From: Salinispora oceanensis
GTDB lineage: Bacteria; Actinomycetota; Actinomycetes; Mycobacteriales; Micromonosporaceae
NCBI RefSeq assembly: GCF_000383575.1
Contig: NZ_KB911579.1
Span: 1,667,875 to 1,731,874 of the forward strand
Length of the DNA: 64,000 bases
Direction of reading: 5' to 3'
Position numbers and translations under genes: made by a program. The notes beneath the pieces are model-generated. The model was not told where the DNA came from. It was given only the letters and a program-made list of their open reading frames with translations, and searched no databases. Shown here piece after piece: positions 9,207 through 16,290 of the stretch; within the stretch, counting starts at the first letter, position 1, and the number at the start of each line of letters is the position of its first letter.

Positions 9207-9617
9207 CTAGCCACCGAGGACTGCGGTGGCCTCCACCTCAACCAGCAGGTCGGGGCCGGCGAGCGCGCTGATACCCAAACCCGTCAACGGGGCGGCCAGG
9301 GTGACGCCCAACTTCGCCGCCGCCCGCGCGATCCCCTCTCCCAGGAGCGCCATCTTGTCGGGCGTCCAGTCGACGACGTACACGGTCAACTTCGCCACGT
9401 CACCGAAGGAGCCGCCGACCTCGGCCAGGGCGGTGGCGACGTTGAGGTAGCACTGCTCGACCTGGGCGGCGAGGTCGCCCACACCGACCGTGTTCCCGTC
9501 GGCATCAACGGCGACCTGGCCGGCGAGGAAGACCAGCCGTGACCCGGTGGCGACCGCCACCTGCGAGTAGAGGTCGACCTTCGGCAGCCCATCGGGGTTC
9601 ACCAGAGTGATGGTCAT
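9207..9617 (-). CDS. RidA/YjgF family protein
   Basis: 136 residues. Characteristic segments are YSQVAVATGSRLVFLAGQVAVD near 17-37, a TVYVVDWTPD core, and a C-terminal LLVEVEATAV strand. RidA proteins hydrolyse reactive enamine/imine intermediates from PLP enzymes. The diagnostic Arg of active RidA enzymes is not obvious, so this may be another YjgF subfamily with a different activity. ATG 9617 has AAAGGAGT. It is divergent from a TetR gene across a perfect palindrome, so it is probably the TetR target. Confidence 0.87.
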   Translation of the reverse strand: MTITLVNPDGLPKVDLYSQVAVATGSRLVFLAGQVAVDADGNTVGVGDLAAQVEQCYLNVATALAEVGGSFGDVAKLTVYVVDWTPDKMALLGEGIARAAAKLGVTLAAPLTGLGISALAGPDLLVEVEATAVLGG

Positions 9618-9654
9618 GCTGACTCCTTTCCTGGAGCTGTCGGTTAGACCAGCT

Positions 9655-9677
9655 ATAACATAGCACAGCTATGTTAT
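9655..9677. promoter_or_regulatory. Probable TetR operator
   Basis: Perfect inverted repeat ATAACATAGC (9655-9664), ACA spacer, GCTATGTTAT (9668-9677). It is AT-rich against the surrounding sequence and lies between the divergent ridA-like and tetR genes. Size and symmetry match TetR-family operators. Confidence 0.82.
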
Positions 9678-9691
9678 GTATCCTGGAGATC

Positions 9692-10309
9692 GTGGCCAGG
9701 AGGAAAGACCCAGCGGTCCGTACCCAGCTCATCGAGCGGGCCGCGCAGATGCTCCGTACCCGCGAGCCCATCACCCTCCGCTCGCTGGTGGCCGGCACGA
9801 GCGTGTCAACCATGGCCGTCTACACCCACTTCGGCGGGATGGACGGCATGTGGAAAGCCCTCCGGCAGGAGGGCTTCACCCGCCTCGCCACCCGCCTCGC
9901 CCAGGTCACCCCCTCAGCCGACCCGGTCCGGGACCTGACCGCCCTGGTCACCGCCTACCTGGGCAACGCCCTCGACCACCCCGACCTGTACCGGGTCATG
10001 TTCGACGCCAACTTCGACCTGGAAGACGCCCAGGCAGCGGACGACACCCTGGAATACCTGGTCCAAGCCGCCGAACGAGGCCGGCTAGCCGGCCGCTACC
10101 GCGCCGACACCAACCCGCTCGAACTGGCCACCCAGAGCTGGGCCATCGCCCACGGGCTGGTCTCCCTGGTCGCCACCGGCCCCCTGCCCCGGCCGGCCCT
10201 CGCCCACGGCCCCCTCCTGCTGACCGCACTCTTCACCGCCACCGGAGACGACCCCGACCGATGCCGCCGATCGGTGGCGAGTGGCTGGCAGCCGCGCCTG
10301 ACCGGATGA
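9692..10309 (+). CDS. TetR-family transcriptional regulator
   Basis: 205 residues from GTG 9692, which has GGAG 5 nt upstream. The in-frame ATG 9671 lies inside the operator palindrome and has no ribosome site. The N-terminal HTH (about 8-55) contains TLRSLVAGTSVSTMAVYTHF, the usual recognition helix form. The C-terminal helical domain resembles TetR_C (LYRVMFDANFDL, then LATQSWAIAHGLVSL). It probably represses itself and the divergent RidA-family gene through the 9655-9677 palindrome. The inducer is unknown. Confidence 0.88.
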   Translation: MARRKDPAVRTQLIERAAQMLRTREPITLRSLVAGTSVSTMAVYTHFGGMDGMWKALRQEGFTRLATRLAQVTPSADPVRDLTALVTAYLGNALDHPDLYRVMFDANFDLEDAQAADDTLEYLVQAAERGRLAGRYRADTNPLELATQSWAIAHGLVSLVATGPLPRPALAHGPLLLTALFTATGDDPDRCRRSVASGWQPRLTG

Positions 10310-10593
10310 ACCAATCAGGGATACCGCCAGACAGGGCCGGGGCTATCGCCACATGTCCCACCGCTGGCGAGTCCACCACCCCTCAGCATGATCAGAGTGG
10401 GCCTCCCCGGTATCGCAGAGCAGACGGCGCAGCCGGCCGCGATGAACGCGGCCGGCCAGCGAGCCAGATTCCGTCCCTACCAGCGCGCACGCAGGCCGGG
10501 CAGGTTGGCCTCTTCCTCATGCCGTCGAGCAGCCGTCGGCGAAGAGCCGGGGTACCTGGTGGTGGAAGGCTCCGGAACAATGACGATCCGTAC

Positions 10594-11718
10594 TCAGCGA
10601 GGCGCGGCGAAGACCTGCGTCCAGTACGGTCCGTTACTACTCGCGACGCCGACGCCGATCTCGGTAAAGGAGCAGTTCAGGATGTTCGCCCGGTGGCCGG
10701 GGCTGTTCATCCACGCGGTCATCACGGCCTCAGGTGACTGCTGGTTCCAGGCGACGTTTTCCCCGTAGGTGCGCCACTGGTAGCCGACGTCGCCGAGCCG
10801 ATCGCCGGGGCTACTGCCGTTGCTACCCGTGTGGGACATGTTCCGGTGATCGGCCTGGTCCTGGCTGTGCCGCTGGGCGGCGGTCATCAGCTTGTCATCG
10901 ACACTCAACGCCGCACAGCCGGCCTTCGCACGCTCGGCGTTGGCGAGTCGGATCACTTCGCCGGCCTCCGCGCTGACCCCGCCAGGGGCGGGCGCGGTGG
11001 TCGGCGCGGTGGTCGGCGCAGTGGTCGGCGCAGTGGTCGGCGCAGTGGTCGGCGCAGTGGTCGGCGCAGTGGTCGGCGCAGTGGTCGGCGCAGTGGTAGA
11101 CACCTGAGTGGGGCGGGGTGCGGCAGTTTTGCGCACCCGCGTGGGGCGGGGCTTAGCGGTATAGCGCGACGCCTCCGGAGCTGGACCCCGGCGCTCTCCG
11201 GTGGACCGCGACGGTGCCGCGGTACTGGGCGTGGCGCTGGGACCGGAGCTGGAGCTGGTTGAGGAGCGCCGCTCGGCACGGGTCCCGCCCCCCTGGTGGT
11301 AGGAGGTCGGCTTCGTGGCCACGATGTCTCTGTAGCCCGAGGTGGGGATGAGTTCGTCTCCGTCGGAGAGTGCGGCGGCACCAACCCCGAGGCTCACGGC
11401 CAGCGTGGCAGCCGCCGCCGCACCGATGAGTACCGGCCGGCGGGTCCGGTGGCCGACGCGAGGTCCTTTGTTCGCGGGTGGACCGTCGGCCGAGGAGGCA
11501 CCACCGATCCGATGCCCACTCGTTAGTCCGCCGGCATGTCCGCCGGTCGGCCCGGCAGGCTCGTCCCGCCCGCCCGCCGGCTGCTGGCGGTGCCGGCCAC
11601 CCGACGATTCCTGCTGCCGCCGGCCCCAGTCATCGGCAGGCCGATCCCATACGTCGGCAGCCGGTTTGGGTTCCCGACGATCACCATCCGGTTCCATCGA
11701 TTCGCTCCAGCCATACAC
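10594..11718 (-). CDS. Membrane-anchored CAP/SCP-domain protein with Thr-Pro linker
   Basis: 374 residues from GTG 11718, with GAGGAGG 8 nt upstream. A long polar cytoplasmic N-terminus (about 1-90) precedes one membrane segment (about 93-117, ending LGVGAAAL). A low-complexity extracellular linker follows, including eight PTTA repeats encoded by a 12-nt tandem repeat, and then a C-terminal CAP (SCP/YkwD) domain (about 250-374). The CAP hallmarks are HSQDQADHRNMSHTG, YGENVAW and NSPGHRANILN. CAP proteins are secreted; their bacterial function is mostly unknown. A Thr-Pro linker of this kind would span the cell wall. Confidence 0.9.
   Translation of the reverse strand: MYGWSESMEPDGDRREPKPAADVWDRPADDWGRRQQESSGGRHRQQPAGGRDEPAGPTGGHAGGLTSGHRIGGASSADGPPANKGPRVGHRTRRPVLIGAAAAATLAVSLGVGAAALSDGDELIPTSGYRDIVATKPTSYHQGGGTRAERRSSTSSSSGPSATPSTAAPSRSTGERRGPAPEASRYTAKPRPTRVRKTAAPRPTQVSTTAPTTAPTTAPTTAPTTAPTTAPTTAPTTAPTTAPAPGGVSAEAGEVIRLANAERAKAGCAALSVDDKLMTAAQRHSQDQADHRNMSHTGSNGSSPGDRLGDVGYQWRTYGENVAWNQQSPEAVMTAWMNSPGHRANILNCSFTEIGVGVASSNGPYWTQVFAAPR
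10993..11100. repeat. 12-nt tandem repeat, eight copies plus a degenerate ninth
   Basis: Units CGC(A/G)GTGGTCGG run in register from 10993 to 11088, followed by CGCAGTGGTAGA. They encode PTTA tetrapeptides in the linker of the CAP-domain protein. A run like this is prone to copy-number change. Confidence 0.9.
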
Positions 11719-12212
11719 GCCGGCAGCCTCCTCGGTCTCAAACTGCGGGTCGAGGCGACGCTACGTGCCGACAATTTCCTGCGGCAACGCGCCTAAGAAA
11801 TGGCTAAGAACAAGTTAAAGGAATCGACCCCTCGAGCAGGTAAATTGAAGTAGGTAACTAATGGTCGGTGCGTCGCACCAGGTGGCGACGGCGGCGGGCC
11901 GCCGGACAGGACCGGTTCCAGCGTGAGCGGCAGCCATGACGCGCAAACTCTTCCGCATACGTCAAGAGGAGACCGGCGGCACTACGCCCGCTGCCCGGCA
12001 AACGAGCCGCCTTAACCGCTATCCGTTGCGGAACAGACATCAAGCGCAGTCGGGCAGCTACGGCTCCTGTTTCTCGGCCCGATCCAGTTACGCAGTAGTG
12101 ATCCATCACTACCTATTGTCGACAAGGCACCGATTTCGCCGCAGGCCCAATCGTGATCCCGCGCGCCAACAGACCAGCGGCGTGCGGAATCACGCTATGT
12201 GCCCTCGTACCG
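11719..12212. other. Intergenic region upstream of CAP gene
   Basis: 494 nt without a supported gene. Next to the CAP gene is an AT-richer patch (11787-11860) holding direct repeats of CTAAGAA at 11793 and 11804, one helical turn apart, with a weaker third copy at about 11815, and a small palindrome GGTGCG-T-CGCACC at 11867-11879. It is probably the promoter and control region of the CAP gene. Nothing recognisable lies in 11900-12212. Confidence 0.55.
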
Positions 12213-13613
12213 TCAGGGGTGCGTCATCCGGAGCAGGTCGAGCGCCTCATCAAGCTGCTCCCCGGTGAGTTTGCCGGACTCCAGGTGCCCCCGGGAGACC
12301 ACCACCTCCCGGATCGAAACCTGCTTCGCGAGGGCCTCCTTCGCGATCGAAGCGGCCTCGTCGTACCCGAGATGCCGGTTGAGCGGGGTGACGATGGACG
12401 GCGAGCCCTCCGCGTACGCCAAACAGACCTCGGCGTCCGCGACCAGGCCGACCACGCACCGGTCCGCCAACAACCGCCCCGACGCGGCCAGCAATTTGAT
12501 CGACTCCAGCAGGTTGCGGGCCATCACCGGGAGCATGACGTTCAACTCGAAGTCGCCCTGGGAACCGGCGAAGGCGACCGCCGCGTCGTTACCGATCACC
12601 TGCGCACAGACCTGGCGGACCGCCTCACAGACCACCGGGTTAACCTTGCCGGGCATGATCGACGAACCGGGCTGGAGATCCGGGATACGCAACTCCCGCA
12701 GCCCGGCGCGCGGCCCGGAGCCCATCCACCGGATGTCGTTGGCCATCTTGTAGAGACCGACCGCGATCGTCCGCAGCTGCCCGGAGGTCTCCACCAGCGC
12801 GTCCCGCGCGCCCTGCGCCTCGAAGTGGTTCCGCGCCTCGGTCAACGGCAGCCCCGTCGAATCGCGCAGCCGCTCGACCACCCGCGCCGCGAAGCCGAGC
12901 GGAGTGTTGATGCCGGTGCCGACGGCGGTCCCGCCCAACGGCAGCTCGGCCAGGCGGGGCAGGGCCGACTCCAGCCGCTCGATGCCGTAGCGGACCTGCG
13001 CAGCGTACCCGCCGAACTCCTGACCGAGCGTGACCGGTGTGGCGTCCATCAGGTGGGTACGCCCCGCCTTGACCACATCCCCGAACTCGGCGGCCTTGCT
13101 CTCCAACGCCTCCGCCAGCTGCACCAGGGAGGGCAGCAGGTCTCGGGTCACGAACTCGGTGGCGGCCAGGTGGATCGAGGACGGAAAGACGTCGTTACTC
13201 GACTGCGACGCGTTCACGTCGTCGTTGGGGTGCACGTCGGCGCCGAGCTCGCGGCTGGCCAGGGTGGCGATCACCTCGTTGGTGTTCATGTTCGACGACG
13301 TGCCAGAGCCGGTCTGGAAGACATCGACGGGGAACTGGTCGTCGTACCCGCCGTCGGCCACGTGCGCCGCGGCGGCGACGATCGCGGCGGCCACATTCGC
13401 GTCGATCACCCCCAGCTCACCGTTGGCCTCGGCCGCGGCTCCCTTGATCTGGGCCAGCGCCCGGATCTGGGCCGGCTCCATCCCCCGCCCGGAGATCGGA
13501 AAGTTCTGCACCGCGCGCTGGGTCTGGGCCCGCCACAGCGCCGCGGCCGGCACCTCCACGTCGCCCATCGAGTCGCGTTCGATCCGGTAGCCCGTCGCCT
13601 CAGGATTCGTCAC
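12213..13613 (-). CDS. fumC: Fumarate hydratase, class II
   Basis: 466 residues, full length. It interconverts fumarate and L-malate in the TCA cycle as a cytoplasmic homotetramer without a metal. Hallmarks are the [14 protein letters not shown] substrate loop near 100, the [17 protein letters not shown] region near 128, and the fumarase/aspartase signature [10 protein letters not shown] near 318 that carries the catalytic Ser. A class I fumarase is encoded about 5.7 kb away, so the strain has both types. It stands alone, with no operon partner. Confidence 0.96.
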   Translation of the reverse strand: MTNPEATGYRIERDSMGDVEVPAAALWRAQTQRAVQNFPISGRGMEPAQIRALAQIKGAAAEANGELGVIDANVAAAIVAAAAHVADGGYDDQFPVDVFQTGSGTSSNMNTNEVIATLASRELGADVHPNDDVNASQSSNDVFPSSIHLAATEFVTRDLLPSLVQLAEALESKAAEFGDVVKAGRTHLMDATPVTLGQEFGGYAAQVRYGIERLESALPRLAELPLGGTAVGTGINTPLGFAARVVERLRDSTGLPLTEARNHFEAQGARDALVETSGQLRTIAVGLYKMANDIRWMGSGPRAGLRELRIPDLQPGSSIMPGKVNPVVCEAVRQVCAQVIGNDAAVAFAGSQGDFELNVMLPVMARNLLESIKLLAASGRLLADRCVVGLVADAEVCLAYAEGSPSIVTPLNRHLGYDEAASIAKEALAKQVSIREVVVSRGHLESGKLTGEQLDEALDLLRMTHP

Positions 13614-13666
13614 CCCACCATCCTGCCGCGCACGACCGCCCCGCGCGGATATTCACCCCGAGCCGC

Positions 13667-15076
13667 TCAATCGGTCCCGATCATCCGGACCGCGGCGGCC
13701 AACGCGGCGGCGGCTCCGACCAGCGAGTCGCGGGAGTGGACGGCATACCCCACGACGAGCCCCGGTGTCGGCGGACGATGGTGGAAGGCGAAGTGGTCCG
13801 CTCCCCGCACAACCACGCCGAGTCGCGCGGCGGCATCCACCAACGCCCGTTCGTCAAGGTACGGCGGAATCGCCAGGAACGTATGCAGACCGGCGGGTGA
13901 GCCGATCAACCTGAAGTCGGGCAGCAGGTTGGCGACCGCGGCAGTAAGGGCTGCCAGCCGCTCCCGGTAGCGCCGGCGCATCCGGCGCAGGTGCCGCTCG
14001 AGGCGTCCGGTGGCGATGAAGTGGGCGTACCCGAGCTGATCGATGGTGGAGCTGCCCAGGTCCTGGCGGGCGCGGGCCCGCTCCAGCGCCGGCGTGAGGT
14101 GCGCGGGCACGGCGAGCCACCCCATCCGAAGCCCCGGGGCGAGCGTCTTGCTGGCGGAGCCGCCGTAGACCACCCGGTCGGGAGCGAGGCCCTGGACGGC
14201 GGGAGGACGTTCGGCATCGTCAAACCAGAACTCCGCGTCGTAGTCGTCCTCAACGATGAGCCCGTCGACCTGCCGCGCCCAGGCCACCAGCGCCGTACGC
14301 CGCGACTCGGACAGCACGACACCGGTCGGGAACTGGTGCACCGGTGTCACCAGCACCGCCCGCGCCTCGCTGGCGGCCAGGGCCCGCACGTCGATCCCCT
14401 CGTCGTCAACCGGCACCGGCACCGGACGCAGCCCGATGTCTTCGAGGAACCTTCGCTGCCCCGGATGTCCGGGGTCCTCGACGGCGACGGTCACGTGTCC
14501 GAGATCCAACAGCATGTTCGACAGCAGCGCGAGGCCCTGCGCGAAGCCCGCGGTAGCCATCAAGGTGTCGGCGGTGGTGCGGACAGCCCGAACCCGTCCG
14601 AGGTAGGAGGTGAGTTCGCTCCGCAGCTCCGCCACCCCGGCCAGAGCTGGATACTCCAGATGCTCCGGCGTCGCGGTCTGCAGCACCCGCCGCAGGCAGG
14701 TGAGCCACTCGGCGCGGGGGAAGCCACTGACATCCGCAAGCCCGGTGCGCAGGTCCCACCGCGCGGAAACGGTGCCGACGGCGGACACCCCGGATGCCCC
14801 GGTGACGGCACGGTCCTGGGCGGGAGCCAGATTCGCGACCCGCGTGCCGGAGCGGTCCACCGAGATCAGGTACCCCTCGGCGGTCAGTTGCTGGTACGCC
14901 TCGACCACCACACTGCGTGCGATCCGTAGGTCGGCCGCGAGTAGTCGGCTGGACGGCAATGGCGCCCCGGGCCGCAGGGCACCGGCCTCGATCATGCTCT
15001 TGACGCCGCTACGCAGCTGTTCGATCAGCGGCGTTGTTGACTGTCGGTCCAGATTGAGCTGGAGCTGCCGCGCCAT
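13667..15076 (-). CDS. MocR/PdxR-type regulator (GntR HTH fused to aminotransferase)
   Basis: 469 residues. The N-terminal GntR wHTH (about 10-75, LPSSRLLAADLRIARSVVVE) is followed by a fold-type I aminotransferase-like domain; the PLP Lys is in SASKTLAPGLRMG near 308. MARQLQLNLDR is a typical MocR start, so ATG 15076 (AAAGGTGAG 10 nt upstream) is chosen; ATG 15100 and GTG 15091 are possible. It is divergent from an EamA transporter. MocR proteins such as PdxR and GabR control PLP or amino-compound genes. A direct repeat at 15073-15109 is a likely binding site. Confidence 0.9.
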   Translation of the reverse strand: MARQLQLNLDRQSTTPLIEQLRSGVKSMIEAGALRPGAPLPSSRLLAADLRIARSVVVEAYQQLTAEGYLISVDRSGTRVANLAPAQDRAVTGASGVSAVGTVSARWDLRTGLADVSGFPRAEWLTCLRRVLQTATPEHLEYPALAGVAELRSELTSYLGRVRAVRTTADTLMATAGFAQGLALLSNMLLDLGHVTVAVEDPGHPGQRRFLEDIGLRPVPVPVDDEGIDVRALAASEARAVLVTPVHQFPTGVVLSESRRTALVAWARQVDGLIVEDDYDAEFWFDDAERPPAVQGLAPDRVVYGGSASKTLAPGLRMGWLAVPAHLTPALERARARQDLGSSTIDQLGYAHFIATGRLERHLRRMRRRYRERLAALTAAVANLLPDFRLIGSPAGLHTFLAIPPYLDERALVDAAARLGVVVRGADHFAFHHRPPTPGLVVGYAVHSRDSLVGAAAALAAAVRMIGTD

Positions 15077-15109
15077 CTGGTCTGGTCTCACCTTTCCCAT
15101 CTGGTCTGG
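15073..15109. promoter_or_regulatory. Direct-repeat candidate MocR binding site
   Basis: CCATCTGGTCTGG occurs at 15073-15085 and again at 15097-15109, 24 nt apart (about two helical turns). MocR regulators are known to bind spaced direct repeats containing CTGGT-like cores. The first copy overlaps the regulator's probable start codon, which would give autoregulation. Confidence 0.55.
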
Positions 15110-15231
15110 CGCCCGACCCGGCAGGCCGGCTTCACTAAAGCGATCACGCAGGAACGACGTGACATCACGGCAATCGCCACGCTAAGGCAACGGACCGGTA
15201 GACCACGCCGCCGCGTCAAGGAGAGAGCATT

Positions 15232-16290
15232 TTGAGCCGATACTGGGGGATTCTGTCCGGCGTCGCGGCGATGACCTTGGTCGGCAGCTCGGCGGCTGTC
15301 CTCGCCGGGCTCACCGACTATCCGACGTTCGGCGGCCAGCTGCTGCGCTACGTCGGCGCGGCCCTGGTCCTGCTGCTGTTCATGCGCCTGCAGCGGGTGC
15401 CACACCTGCGCCTGTCGCCGCGCGAGGTAGTACGCCTGACGCTACTCGCCGGCACGGGCCTGGCCGGATTCAACGTCTGCTACGTGCAGGCCGTACGGCA
15501 TGCCGACCCGTCCAGCGTCGGCGCCGTCATCGGTGGCGTTCCGATCATGCTCGCGTTCCTGGCTCCGCTGCTACGGCGTCGGCCCCCCAGCGGGCGGGTG
15601 GTAGCCGCCGCGATCGTGGTGACCGCCGGCGTGGTGCTGACCCAGGGCTACGGTGGCGGCAGTGCCACCGGGCTGGCGTGGGCGCTGGGGGCGCTGGCCG
15701 CCGAGGTGGCGTTCTCGCTGCTCGCCGTCCCGGTGTTACCGAGGCTGGGCCCATTGCGGGTCTCGACGTACGCGTCGGCGCTGGCGGTACCCGTACTGCT
15801 CATCGCCGCCGTCGTCGCCGACGGGCAGGGCGCCGTTCCCCTCCCGACCGCGGGGCAGGCGCTGGCGCTGGCCTATCTCGCCATCGTCGTCACCGCGCTC
15901 GCGTTCGTACTCTGGTACGGAGCGATTGCCCGGCTCGGCGCCGACCGGGCTGGGCTCGCCGCTGGCATCGCGCCGGCCAGCGCGGTCGCGGCCGCGGCAC
16001 TGCTGGGCACCGGCCACCCCTCAACCGCGGACATCGTCGGTGCGATCGTCGTCGGACTCGGCGTGACCATCGGGTTGGCTCCCGCCCGAAGCTGGCCGGA
16101 GAACCAGTGCCCCGAGCCGGTCAGTCCAGCTCGGTCAACAGCCGCCGCACCTCGTGCCGCTCCGGCACGTCTACCTGGTCGAACAGGGCAAGCGCCTGGG
16201 TCCAGTACGCTCGCGCCGCACTCACGTCCGTCGACCGTAGGCAGCGGGCCATGCCGTCCAGGGCCCGCGCCTGCTCGTATCGATGGTTGA
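15232..16290 (+). CDS. EamA/DMT-family transporter with overlapping C-terminal tail
   Basis: 352 residues from TTG 15232 (GGAGAG upstream). Ten hydrophobic helices fill residues about 1-285 in two EamA repeats (e.g. GLAGFNVCYVQAVRHADPSS and VVTALAFVLWYGAIARLGAD). The family exports amino acids and other metabolites across the membrane. A further 60-odd residues rich in Pro, Ala, Ser and Arg are read from DNA that is antisense to the last 170 nt of the convergent SARP gene, so this tail is probably functionless. It is divergent from a MocR regulator, which likely controls it. Confidence 0.88.
   Translation: MSRYWGILSGVAAMTLVGSSAAVLAGLTDYPTFGGQLLRYVGAALVLLLFMRLQRVPHLRLSPREVVRLTLLAGTGLAGFNVCYVQAVRHADPSSVGAVIGGVPIMLAFLAPLLRRRPPSGRVVAAAIVVTAGVVLTQGYGGGSATGLAWALGALAAEVAFSLLAVPVLPRLGPLRVSTYASALAVPVLLIAAVVADGQGAVPLPTAGQALALAYLAIVVTALAFVLWYGAIARLGADRAGLAAGIAPASAVAAAALLGTGHPSTADIVGAIVVGLGVTIGLAPARSWPENQCPEPVSPARSTAAAPRAAPARLPGRTGQAPGSSTLAPHSRPSTVGSGPCRPGPAPARIDG

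Noticed and set aside
10993..11100. Possible CRISPR-like array
   Set aside because: Short 12-nt units with no spacers, in frame inside a linker-coding region; the same applies to the 21-, 30- and 33-nt tandem repeats.
12153..13970. 605-codon open frame on the plus strand
   Set aside because: Antisense to fumC; composition is His/Arg/Gly-rich without any domain.
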